In this document: positions 16,412-24,498 of the stretch, piece by piece
Layout: every line of letters starts with the position of its first letter
Numbering within the stretch: the stretch's first letter is position 1
Assembly (NCBI GenBank): GCA_036278635.1
Contig: DASUKQ010000113.1
Span: forward strand, 1-45,918
Direction: 5' to 3'
Source: 66-474 sp036278635
GTDB taxonomy: Bacteria; Pseudomonadota; Gammaproteobacteria; Xanthomonadales; Rhodanobacteraceae
Length of the DNA stretch: 45,918 bases
Notes under the pieces: generated by a model
What the model was told of the DNA's origin: nothing
Seen by the model: only the letters and a program-made list of their open reading frames with translations
Database searches by the model: none
Program-made: the position numbers and the translations under genes

Positions 16412-16430
16412 CTTCCCCTTGAAGGGGAAG
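16412..16430 (+). repeat. CTTCCCCTT inverted repeat between rnc and era
   Basis: A perfect 9-base stem (CTTCCCCTT/AAGGGGAAG) with a single central base, preceded by CCCCATCCCGGC. It matches the common intergenic hairpin of this type in GC-rich gammaproteobacteria and could stall or process the rnc-era transcript. Confidence 0.6.
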
Positions 16431-16469
16431 GAGACCAGCGTCGCCCGCCGCTTCGATCATGGAATCCGA

Positions 16470-17369
16470 ATGGCTGAAGAAACTCCTTTCCGTTGCGGCA
16501 GCGTCGCGATCGTCGGGCGTCCCAACGTCGGCAAGTCCACGTTGTTGAACGCGTTGATCGATACCCATCTGTCTATCGTGACGCCGCGCGCGCATACGAC
16601 CCGGCAGCGGATCCTGGGCATCGCCAATCCGGCCGGCGGCCAGGTTCTCTTCCTGGATACTCCGGGATTGCACCGCGAGGCGAAGCGCGCGATCAACCGC
16701 AGCCTGAATCGGGCCGTGCACGCGGCAATCGCGGATGCCGACCTCGCGGTGCAGGTGATCACGGCCGGCCAATGGGACGACGAGGACGCCGGTGTCCACG
16801 CGGCCGTGGCCGAGCGGCGGATTCCATGCCTGCTGGTCGTCAACAAGATCGACAAGTTGCGCGACAAGGCGGAACTGTTGCCGTTCGTGGAGGGATTGAC
16901 CCGCGAACGCCGCTGGGACGAGGTCTACCTGGTCAGTGCGGAAAAGCGGTCGGGGCTGGCCGAGCTCGAGCACGGCATCCTCGCACGGTTGCCGGTGGGC
17001 GAGCCGCGCTACGACGACGAAAGCTTTACCGATCGCAGTGAAAGGTTCCTGGTCGCCGAACTGGTGCGCGAACAGTTGATGCGCCAGTTGGGCGAAGAGT
17101 TGCCGTACGCGACCACGGTCGAGATCGAACGGTTCGAGGATCGAGCGGACGGCATCGCCGAAATCGCCGCGGTGGTCTGGGTGGAGCGCGAAGGCCAGAA
17201 GGCGATCGTGATCGGCGCCGGCGGCCGTCGCGCCAAGGCCATCGGCAGCGCGGCCCGCCGCGGCATCGAGGAACTGCTCGGCCGACGGGTATTCCTGAAG
17301 CTCTGGGTGCGGGTGCGGGCAGGCTGGTCGGATGATGAAGCGGCGCTGCGGCAGTTCGGGTATGAGTGA
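16470..17369 (+). CDS. era: GTPase Era
   Basis: Ribosome-assembly GTPase that binds the 3' end of 16S rRNA. 299 aa. G1 GRPNVGKST, G2 region TPRAHTTRQRI, G3 DTPGLH, G4 NKID, then the KH domain with KAIVIGAGGRRAKAIGSAARRGIEELLG and the conserved LKLWVRV ending. The start at 16470 (MAEETPFRCG) fits the family; the upstream ORF extension has no similarity to it. It lies between rnc and recO as usual. Confidence 0.97.
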   Translation: MAEETPFRCGSVAIVGRPNVGKSTLLNALIDTHLSIVTPRAHTTRQRILGIANPAGGQVLFLDTPGLHREAKRAINRSLNRAVHAAIADADLAVQVITAGQWDDEDAGVHAAVAERRIPCLLVVNKIDKLRDKAELLPFVEGLTRERRWDEVYLVSAEKRSGLAELEHGILARLPVGEPRYDDESFTDRSERFLVAELVREQLMRQLGEELPYATTVEIERFEDRADGIAEIAAVVWVEREGQKAIVIGAGGRRAKAIGSAARRGIEELLGRRVFLKLWVRVRAGWSDDEAALRQFGYE

Positions 17370-17374
17370 ACAGC

Positions 17375-17423
17375 GGGACTCGGGACCCAAGAGCCGGGAC
17401 TCGGGACCCGGGACCCGGGACCC
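17375..17423 (+). repeat. Heptad array 4, seven units GGGACTC/GGGACCC
   Basis: Seven 7-base units, one degenerate (AAGAGCC), begin five bases after the era stop codon. Orientation matches array 2 and faces array 5. Confidence 0.85.
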
Positions 17424-17509
17424 GCGAAAGGCGGCATTTGCCAGCTGCCTGGCGCCGGGGGCTCGCGGCGATGCGGACATCTACAAAACCGCCACGGGTC
17501 CGGGACATC

Positions 17510-17537
17510 GGGTCCCCGGTCCCGGGTCCCGGGTCCC
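17510..17537 (+). repeat. Heptad array 5, four units GGGTCCC
   Basis: Four 7-base units, opposite in orientation to array 4, end seven bases before the recO GTG start. Together with array 4 it flanks 86 bases of unique sequence. Confidence 0.85.
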
Positions 17538-17544
17538 GTAACTC

Positions 17545-18255
17545 GTGCGCATCACCCAGCAACCCGCGTACATCCTGCACACCCGCGCCTGGCGCGAGAC
17601 CAGCCTGCTTCTGGATGTCTTCAGCCGCGACTTCGGCCGCGTCGGACTGGTCGCCCGGGGGGTGCGCGGCGCGCGTGCGCGCTTGTCGCGCTCGTTGCTG
17701 GAACCGATGCAGCCGTTGCGCATGGACTGGACCGGTCGCGGCGAACTGCAAACCCTGGTCGCGGTCGAGCCGGTGGCCGCGCCGCACGCATTGCGGGGCG
17801 ACGAGCTGCTGTCGGCGATGTATGTCAATGAACTGCTGGTGCGGCTTGTTGCCCGCAACGATCCTCACCCGGTCCTGTTCGATCGTTATCGCGAATTGCT
17901 GGATGAATTGCCGCGGTCGGCATCGGTGGCGTGGAGCTTGCGGTGCTTCGAGCGCGACCTGCTGGGGGCGATCGGCTACGCGTTGCAGCTCGATGCGGCC
18001 GCCGACACCGGCGAGCCGCTCGACCCCGCGCGGGCGTACGACTACCTGCCGGAATTCGGCGCGGTCGCGGCCGGGGACCATTCCGACGGAACGCGGATGC
18101 GCGGCTCCGCGCTGCGGGCGCTGGCCACGGGCGTGTGCCCCGACGTGCAGGACATGGCTGCGCTCAAACGCCTGATGCGAAACCTGATTGGCCAGCAGGT
18201 CGGTCCGCGTGGCCTCCAATCCTGGCGGGTACTGGCGGATCCGCTGCGGCGTTGA
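17545..18255 (+). CDS. recO: DNA repair protein RecO
   Basis: Mediator that loads RecA with RecR in gap repair. 236 aa. The N-terminal OB-fold reads AYILHTRAWRETSLLLDVFSRDFGRVGLVARGVRG, typical of RecO, and the helical C-terminus has LRCFERDLLGAIGYAL. The zinc-finger cysteines of some RecO proteins are absent, as in E. coli. The GTG start directly follows heptad array 5. pdxJ, often next in gammaproteobacteria, is not here; the next gene is convergent. Confidence 0.93.
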   Translation: MRITQQPAYILHTRAWRETSLLLDVFSRDFGRVGLVARGVRGARARLSRSLLEPMQPLRMDWTGRGELQTLVAVEPVAAPHALRGDELLSAMYVNELLVRLVARNDPHPVLFDRYRELLDELPRSASVAWSLRCFERDLLGAIGYALQLDAAADTGEPLDPARAYDYLPEFGAVAAGDHSDGTRMRGSALRALATGVCPDVQDMAALKRLMRNLIGQQVGPRGLQSWRVLADPLRR

Positions 18256-18291
18256 ACAGGCGCCGCACTGCACGTTCGCTTCCCGGGGTAT

Positions 18292-19017
18292 TCAGGATCG
18301 GTCGAGGTGCGCGTGCAGCGCCGCGCGCGTATCCGCGAGTGCGACCCGGAACAGTTCCCGCGCGGCCTCGAGTCGCCCGGCATCGACGCCGGATGCCAAG
18401 GCGCGCTGCAGCGTGGCACTGGCCTCGGCCAGCGCCCTCGCGCCGCAGAATCCGCACGATGCCCTCAGCCTGTGCAGCATGGGTTGCAGCGATTGCAGGT
18501 CGTCGCCGAGGCGCTCGAATTCGTCATGGATCCTGGGCAGTTCCTGCTCGGCGAACAAGCGCCGCAACCTTGTGACGGCTGCCGGTGATCCGCAGGCGCG
18601 CAACGCGTCTTCATCGTCGAGCTCGGCATCGACAACGCAACCATGGCGGCGCAGGGCGGCGCGGAGCGTCCCGATCCGCATCGGCTTGGGGAGTACCTCG
18701 GCAAATCCCGCGTGCCGCAGCGTCGCGGTCGTCGTTTCGGCGGCGGCGCTGGTGGCGATCGCGGGCGTGGCGTGCGAAGCCGCATCGGGCTCGGCGCGCA
18801 GCGCGGCAAGGATGGCATGGCCGTCGAGGCCGGGAAGGTGGTGGTCGAGGATCAACAGGTCCCATGCGTCCGCGCGTGCCATGGCGAGGGCCTGTCGACC
18901 GTCTGCGCAGTCCGTGATCGTGGCGCCGCAGGCCCGGCATGCTTCCCGCATGAAGACGCGGCTGACGGGGTCATCTTCGGCCAAAAGCACCCGAAACCGG
19001 ACCGTTTCCGTGTCCAA
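18292..19017 (-). CDS. Receiver domain-Hpt fusion protein
   Basis: A 241 aa two-component phosphorelay protein. Residues about 8-125 form a CheY-like receiver: acidic cluster EDD (14-16), phospho-acceptor Asp58 in LILDHHLPGLDG, and Lys111 in VLPKPM. The C-terminal domain is a histidine phosphotransfer helix bundle with His182 in MLHRLRASCGF, matching HxLKGxxxxxG. There is no DNA-binding or output domain and no kinase nearby, so it probably shuttles phosphate. I start at TTG 19017, with GGGAG 7 bases upstream; the open frame upstream to 19269 is antisense to the YdbH-like gene. Confidence 0.85.
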   Translation of the reverse strand: MDTETVRFRVLLAEDDPVSRVFMREACRACGATITDCADGRQALAMARADAWDLLILDHHLPGLDGHAILAALRAEPDAASHATPAIATSAAAETTTATLRHAGFAEVLPKPMRIGTLRAALRRHGCVVDAELDDEDALRACGSPAAVTRLRRLFAEQELPRIHDEFERLGDDLQSLQPMLHRLRASCGFCGARALAEASATLQRALASGVDAGRLEAARELFRVALADTRAALHAHLDRS

Positions 19018-19091
19018 TTGTCGCTCCCGTTGGTAACCGTTCCGATGTGGGCTGGCACAATCGGGGCCAGTCATACCGGAAAAGGGTGGTC

Positions 19092-21209
19092 GTGGCAAGG
19101 AAATTGCCGAACAACCTGGCGCGCCCGGCCCGATGCGTGGCGCGGCCGGCCCCGGCCTCGTCCGCGGCGGGGCGGCGACGATTTCCGGGTTGGCGCCGGT
19201 ACGTCGCGACGGCGTGCCTGTTGCTGGCCTGCGGGTATGCCCAGGCCGCAGTTCACATGCACGCTGCATCCCTGGAACTTCCGGGCGTCCACCTCGCCGA
19301 TGTCCACGTGGTGGCCTCGCTCGGGCCCGGCGGACTTCCGCAGTTGCAACTCGACGCGGCCAAGGTCGCGGTGCCGGCGCTCGGCTGGAAGGACGTGGCG
19401 TTGACGTTGCAAGGCCAGCCGCAGCGGGCGGGCGGCAAGGCCTGGAAATTCGTGGGCCACGTCGCGACCCGCCGCGCGCCGGGCAGCGCGTTCGGCGACG
19501 CCGATCTGGTGGTCCTCTACGACCCCGGTGCGGGCACGCTGGAAGTCGACGTCGAGCAGGGCAACGGCAAGGTGCACGCGTTGATGCCGCTGGACCAGAC
19601 CAGCCACGTGCAGATGACGCTCACGGCATTGCCGCTGACGTGGTTGCGCGGGGTGCTGGCCGCGGCGTGGCCCGACGGGCGGCTCGCCGGTGGGCACGTC
19701 GGCGGCGACGTGGCGCTCGATCTCGCCGCCGACGGGGCACGGATTTCCGGTCGGGTCAAGGTGGCCGATGTGGACCTCGACAGTAAGGCCGGCAACATCG
19801 CGATGCAGAAAGTCGATGCCAACGGCACCTTCAGGATCGCGAACGGCCCGGCGTCGACCAGCATGATGTTCGACGGCGAATTGCGTGGCGGGCAGATGCT
19901 GTTCGGGCCGCTGTACGCGCAACTGCCCTCGCATGCCGCCAACGTCCATGTATCGGCCGTGCTGGGGCCGGCGGGCATCGCGATCGATTCGATCGATTAC
20001 GACGACCACGACGCGCTGCGTATTTCGGGCAGCCTCGGGTTCGACCGCAAGGGCGCCCTCGACAAACTGGATCTCAAGCGGATTGCCGCCACTTTCCCCG
20101 CAGCCTATACGCGTTACGGGACCTCGTTCGTCCAGTCCACGACCGGCTTCATGAATCTGGAAACTTCAGGCAGCCTCGCCGGCTCGCTGGACATCGGAGA
20201 CCATGGCCTCAGGGCCTTCGATCTGACCGCCCGGGACATGTCGATCAACAGCCATGGCGCAGGCCTGGCGGTCGCGGGTCTCGATGGCAAGGTCGATTGG
20301 CGCGCGGGTGCGTCGCGTCCGGCCACGACCTTGTCCTGGGACGCATTGGCGATGTACCGGATTCCGTTCGGACCCGCAAGACTTTCGCTGGAGGACAACT
20401 CGGGCGCGCTGACCCTGCGCGAACCCGTCGCGGTGAAGGTGTTGGGAGGGTCGTTCCAGCTCAACCGTTTTGCCTGGCGACCCGACTCGGACGCAGCCCA
20501 ACGCCTGTCGGCGGCGTTCGCCCTGACCGACGTCGATCTTCCCGGGCTGTGCAAGGCGTTCGGGTGGCCGGCGTTCGGCGGCAAGCTGGGCGGCGCGGTC
20601 CCCGACCTGAGCTATCGTGGCGACACGCTGGTATTCGGTGGTGGGCTCTCGCTGGACGTGTTTGGAGGTTCGGTGACGGTCACCGACCTCGCCATGCAGC
20701 ACCTGTTCGGTGCGACGCCTCGGCTGGCCGCCGACATCGACATGCGGCACCTGGACCTTGCGCAACTTACGAGCGTGTTCGCCTTCGGCGAGATCACCGG
20801 TCGACTGGACGGGGACATCGACGGGCTGCGGATGACGGACTGGAAGCCGGTTGCATTCGACGCGAAATTGACCGCGAACGAAGGCGGCAAGATCAGCCAG
20901 CACGCGATCAAGAGCCTGACGGAAGTTGGCGGCGGAGGCATCGCGGGCGGCCTGCAGGGCATGGCGCTGCGCCTGTTCAAGACTTTCGGTTACTCGCGCA
21001 TCGGGATCACGTGCACGCTGGCAGGCGGCGTGTGCACCATGGGTGGCATTACCCCGGATCCGAATACCGAGGGCGATGGCTACACCATCGTGGAGGGCAG
21101 CGGCCTGCCGCACATCACCGTGATCGGCCACCAGCGCGAGGTCGACTGGGCGACGCTGGTCAACAGGTTGGCGGAGGCCACGAAGGGTGGCGGTCCGGTC
21201 GTCCGCTGA
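19092..21209 (+). CDS. YdbH family AsmA-like intermembrane lipid-transport protein
   Basis: A 705 aa protein with an N-terminal hydrophobic segment (YVATACLLLACGYAQA) and a long periplasmic beta-rich repeat region. The C-terminal signature reads GGKISQHAIKSLTEVGGGGIAGGLQG, then FGYSRIGITCTL...CTMGGI, characteristic of YdbH (dicarboxylate-transport-like Pfam domain). E. coli YdbH works with YnbE and YdbL and is redundant with TamB and YhdP in phospholipid transport to the outer membrane. The next gene is the YdbL-like lipoprotein. Start chosen at GTG 19092 (AGGG 5 bases upstream); GTG at 19086 and 19047 are alternatives. Confidence 0.85.
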   Translation: MARKLPNNLARPARCVARPAPASSAAGRRRFPGWRRYVATACLLLACGYAQAAVHMHAASLELPGVHLADVHVVASLGPGGLPQLQLDAAKVAVPALGWKDVALTLQGQPQRAGGKAWKFVGHVATRRAPGSAFGDADLVVLYDPGAGTLEVDVEQGNGKVHALMPLDQTSHVQMTLTALPLTWLRGVLAAAWPDGRLAGGHVGGDVALDLAADGARISGRVKVADVDLDSKAGNIAMQKVDANGTFRIANGPASTSMMFDGELRGGQMLFGPLYAQLPSHAANVHVSAVLGPAGIAIDSIDYDDHDALRISGSLGFDRKGALDKLDLKRIAATFPAAYTRYGTSFVQSTTGFMNLETSGSLAGSLDIGDHGLRAFDLTARDMSINSHGAGLAVAGLDGKVDWRAGASRPATTLSWDALAMYRIPFGPARLSLEDNSGALTLREPVAVKVLGGSFQLNRFAWRPDSDAAQRLSAAFALTDVDLPGLCKAFGWPAFGGKLGGAVPDLSYRGDTLVFGGGLSLDVFGGSVTVTDLAMQHLFGATPRLAADIDMRHLDLAQLTSVFAFGEITGRLDGDIDGLRMTDWKPVAFDAKLTANEGGKISQHAIKSLTEVGGGGIAGGLQGMALRLFKTFGYSRIGITCTLAGGVCTMGGITPDPNTEGDGYTIVEGSGLPHITVIGHQREVDWATLVNRLAEATKGGGPVVR

Positions 21210-21318
21210 GGCGGCCGGTCGCCGCTGCGGCCGCGGCGTGTACACTTTCGGACGTGGTGCACCGCGCATGCGTCGATTGCAAGGTTGCTGCACATTCAGT
21301 CACAGTCGGAGGTTCGTG

Positions 21319-21942
21319 ATGCGCAAATCCACTTTCCTGGTCATCCTTGCAATGGGACTGCTGGCCGGGTGCGTCACCATCAACGTGTATTTCCCTGCCG
21401 CGGCCGCGCAGAAGGCGGCCGACAAGGTCATCGGCAACATCATTGGCCCGGAGAGCCAGCCCTCACCGGCGAGCAGCACGCAACAGCCGGCGAACGACGA
21501 GCCGTCGGATGGCGGACGGCGCGGCGAGCCGCTGGCGATGCGTCTGCTGGACGCGGTGATTCCGGTCGCGAACGCCGCCGAAGCGCAGCCGGACCTCGAT
21601 ATCCATACCCCGGCCATCGACGCGATCATGGCGCGCATGCGCAACCGCTACCGCTCGACGCTCAAGCTGTTGCTCGATTCGGGCGCAATCGGCTATACCC
21701 ACAACGGCGATGTCGCGATCCACGACGCCGCGAAGATTCCACTGTCCGGCCGTGCCCAGGCGAACCAGGCCATTGCTGCCGAGAATACCGACCGGGCCGA
21801 ACTGTACAAGCAGATCGCGGTCGCCAATGGCCATCCGGAGTGGGCCTCGCGGATGCGCGAGTCGTTCGCCAAACGCTGGATCGCGATGGCGCACGCTGGC
21901 TGGTATTACCAGAATGCATCCGGAAACTGGCAGCGCAAGTGA
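21319..21942 (+). CDS. DUF1318 (YdbL-like) lipoprotein with YnbE-like N-terminus
   Basis: A 207 aa lipoprotein: MRKSTFLVILAMGLLAGC has a lipobox. It is followed directly by VTINVYFPAAAAQKAADKVI, typical of long DUF1318 proteins and reminiscent of the short TINMNV strand of E. coli YnbE. A low-complexity linker (Ser/Pro/Gln, about 45-80) leads to the YdbL-type domain: IDAIMARMRNRYRSTLKLLLDSGAIG ... ELYKQIAVANGHPEWASRMRESFAKRW, ending WYYQNASGNWQRK like YdbL's NGKWVRR. A strong GGAGG precedes the ATG at 21319. It forms an operon with the YdbH-like gene. Confidence 0.85.
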   Translation: MRKSTFLVILAMGLLAGCVTINVYFPAAAAQKAADKVIGNIIGPESQPSPASSTQQPANDEPSDGGRRGEPLAMRLLDAVIPVANAAEAQPDLDIHTPAIDAIMARMRNRYRSTLKLLLDSGAIGYTHNGDVAIHDAAKIPLSGRAQANQAIAAENTDRAELYKQIAVANGHPEWASRMRESFAKRWIAMAHAGWYYQNASGNWQRK

Positions 21943-21951
21943 CGACAGGAT

Positions 21952-22056
21952 GTCGTCATCCCGGCCAGCACAGGGATGTGCGTTGAGCCGGGATCCAGAA
22001 GGAAGTGCGTCATCCCGGCCAGCGCCTGGGTGTGCGGTGGGCCGGGATCCACGGAT
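21952..22056 (+). repeat. Two tandem 53-base CGTCATCCCGGCC/GGCCGGGATCCA hairpins
   Basis: Unit 1 (about 21952-22003) and unit 2 (about 22006-22056) each read CGTCATCCCGGCCAGC, a short GGGTGTGCG-containing loop, then GCCGGGATCCA. CCCGGC pairs with GCCGGG in each. They fill the space between the DUF1318 gene and the DegV gene and may act as a terminator region. Confidence 0.75.
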
Positions 22057-22120
22057 GGCAGGTAGTCGTTTCGGTACGGCGGAGTGGAGCGCTTTCGCAG
22101 GCTGACGGGAGGGAGACGCC

Positions 22121-23065
22121 ATGCGCATCGGTATCGTGATGGACGCGACCTGCGATCTTCCGCGCAGGTTCATCGACGACAACCAGCTCACCATCTTGCC
22201 GATCACGATCCGTATCGACGGGCATACGTTCGTCGATGCGCGCGAACCGGCGGCCATGGAGAACTACTATCTGGGCGAAATCGGCAAGCGTGGGCACGCG
22301 GCCGAAACCGAACCGTTGTCGATCGATGCGATCCGCGAGCTGTTCCTCGGGCGTCTGGTGCTCGATTACGACGCCGTGTTTTGCCTGACGGTGACCTCCA
22401 GCCGCAGCCCGATCTTCGCGAACGCCACCCAGGCGAGTTTCGCGGTCCTCAGCAGTTACCACGAGATCCGCCAGGCTGCCGGGAACAACTCGCCTTTCCT
22501 GATGCGGGTGATCGACACCCGCAGCCTGTTTGCGGGGCAGGGCGTCAGTGCGGTGGAAGCCACGCGCATGATCGCGGCCGATGCCGGTCCCGGCCAGATC
22601 CGCGAGCGCCTCAGCGAACTATCCGCCCAGACGTACGCCTACGCACTGCCGCGCGATCTGCATTATCTGCATGCGCGCGGTCGCAAGAAGGGTGACCGCA
22701 GCGTCGGATTGCTCAGTGCCACGCTCGGCACAGCGCTCGACATCAAGCCGATCCTGCGGTGCTTCCAGGGCGAAACCAGGCCGGTCGCCAAGGCGCGTGG
22801 CTTCGAGCAGGGAGCCGAAATGCTGTTCCGCCATGCCGCCGAGGCGGTCGAACGCGGTTTGCTGGTGCCGGTGTTGTGCGTCAGTTACGGCGGGGATCCT
22901 GCCGAGTTGGAGGCGTTGCCCGGCTACGCGGGCCTGGTCGTTGCCTGCGCCGATCACGAGGTGGCGCTTTATTCGACCGTAATGAGCATCACCGGAATGG
23001 TCAACGTCGGAACGGGCGCCGTCACGCTGGGCTATGCCGCGGCCGCGGACAACGCGAACTTCTGA
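22121..23065 (+). CDS. DegV family fatty-acid-binding protein
   Basis: A 314 aa protein of the DegV fold, which binds a single fatty acid and, as FakB, presents it to a FakA kinase in Gram-positives. N-terminal VMDATCDLPRRFI carries the Thr-containing loop (usually SD/S-T-x-D-L); the mid region TSSRSPIFANATQAS and the VIDTRSLFAGQG segment are typical. The second lobe has ALPRDLHYLHARGRKKG and a C-terminal GTGAVTLGY. No FakA homologue lies near. It stands alone between repeats and rlmD, 41 bases upstream of the latter. Confidence 0.88.
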   Translation: MRIGIVMDATCDLPRRFIDDNQLTILPITIRIDGHTFVDAREPAAMENYYLGEIGKRGHAAETEPLSIDAIRELFLGRLVLDYDAVFCLTVTSSRSPIFANATQASFAVLSSYHEIRQAAGNNSPFLMRVIDTRSLFAGQGVSAVEATRMIAADAGPGQIRERLSELSAQTYAYALPRDLHYLHARGRKKGDRSVGLLSATLGTALDIKPILRCFQGETRPVAKARGFEQGAEMLFRHAAEAVERGLLVPVLCVSYGGDPAELEALPGYAGLVVACADHEVALYSTVMSITGMVNVGTGAVTLGYAAAADNANF

Positions 23066-23106
23066 CCGTCGGCTGCGATGTTCCACGGGTCTGGCAAGAT
23101 GCGCGG

Positions 23107-24420
23107 ATGAAAACACCGCGGCACGAAGTTCATTTCGAAACCACGATCGACGATCTCTCCCACGATGGACGGGGCGTTGCGCGCGTGGATGGCAAGACCG
23201 TGTTCGTGGCCGACGCCTTGCCCGGCGAGCGCGTGCGCGCGAGGCTGGTCCGCAAGCACCGGCATTTCGACGAGGCGCGCGCCGATGGAATCCTCGCCGC
23301 GTCGCCGGACCGCGTCGAGCCGCGCTGCCCGCACTTCGGCGTCTGCGGCGGCTGCGTGTTGCAGCATCTCGATCCGGCCGCGCAGATAGCGGCCAAGCAG
23401 AACGTGCTGGCGCAGAACTTCGCGCGGATCGGGCACGTGGAGCCGACCCGCTGGCTGGCGCCGCTGACGTCTGAGCCGTGGGGCTATCGCCGCCGCGCGC
23501 GGCTGTCGGTCAAATACGTCGCGAAGAAGGGCAAGACGCTGGTGGGGTTCCGCGAACGCGATCCGCGCTTCGTGGCCGACCTCGCGCATTGCGATGTGCT
23601 CGATCCCGCCCTGGGCGACAAGCTCGATCGGCTCGGGCTGCTGTTGAACGAGCTGGAGGCGGGCGCCTCGATCCCGCAGGTCGAGTTCTCGGCGGGAGAT
23701 TCGACGAAGGTGTTGGTGTTCCGTCACCTCGCGCCGTTGCCCGATGGCGATACGGAAAAGCTTGTGGCGTTCGGTCGCGGGCAGGGATTCGCGATCCTGT
23801 TGCAACCGGGTGGTACCGACAGCGTGCATGCGCTGTGGCCTGAACTTGTCGATCCGGGTTACGCGTTGCCCGCGTACGATTTGAGACTCGCGTTCGCGCC
23901 GCTGGACTTCGTGCAGGTCAACGCGCGCCTCAATCTCAAGATGATCGACCACGCCCTGGCGTTGCTCGCGCCCACCCGGGACGATCGTGTCCTCGATCTC
24001 TTCTGCGGGCTCGGCAATTTCAGCTTGCCCATCGCACGCGGTGCGCGGCAGGTTTGCGGGGTGGAAGGCGACGCCGGACTGGTCGGGCGCGCGCGCGCCA
24101 ACGCCTCGGCCAACGGCATCGGCAATGCCGAGTTCCATGTGGGCGACCTCGCGGGCGAGGTACGCGGCAGCGCGTGGGCACGCGCCGACTGGGATCTCGT
24201 GTTGCTGGATCCTCCGCGCAGCGGCGCCGACGAGCTCTTGAAGCAATTGCCGGGCAAATCGACGCGACGGGTGGTGTATGTCTCGTGCCATCCGGCTTCG
24301 CTGGCGCGCGATGCCGGCACGCTGGTGCGCGAGCGTGGCTTCCGGCTCGCGGCGGCGGGCGTGATGGACATGTTCCCGCACACCGCGCACGTCGAATCGA
24401 TTGCGTTGTTCGAGCGATGA
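23107..24420 (+). CDS. rlmD: 23S rRNA (uracil(1939)-C(5))-methyltransferase
   Basis: Makes m5U1939 in 23S rRNA. 437 aa. An N-terminal TRAM domain (TIDDLSHDGRGVARVDGKTVFVADALPGERV) is followed by the iron-sulfur cysteines CPHFGVCGGC plus the later HCDV, the SAM site VLDLFCGLGNFSLPIA, DPPRSG, and the catalytic VSCHPASLARD, with the last Cys forming the covalent adduct at uracil C6. FPHTAHVESIALF closes as in the family. It starts 41 bases after degV. Confidence 0.95.
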   Translation: MKTPRHEVHFETTIDDLSHDGRGVARVDGKTVFVADALPGERVRARLVRKHRHFDEARADGILAASPDRVEPRCPHFGVCGGCVLQHLDPAAQIAAKQNVLAQNFARIGHVEPTRWLAPLTSEPWGYRRRARLSVKYVAKKGKTLVGFRERDPRFVADLAHCDVLDPALGDKLDRLGLLLNELEAGASIPQVEFSAGDSTKVLVFRHLAPLPDGDTEKLVAFGRGQGFAILLQPGGTDSVHALWPELVDPGYALPAYDLRLAFAPLDFVQVNARLNLKMIDHALALLAPTRDDRVLDLFCGLGNFSLPIARGARQVCGVEGDAGLVGRARANASANGIGNAEFHVGDLAGEVRGSAWARADWDLVLLDPPRSGADELLKQLPGKSTRRVVYVSCHPASLARDAGTLVRERGFRLAAAGVMDMFPHTAHVESIALFER

Positions 24421-24498
24421 ACGGCGCCCGGCGCTTTCGTTCGGCATCCCTTATGATTGACCGCTTGGGCCGAACGGCCGCAGGGAAACGCGTCATCC

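Noticed and set aside
12150..17537. Heptad arrays as a CRISPR
   Set aside because: Units are 7 bases with no spacers, and no cas gene is present.
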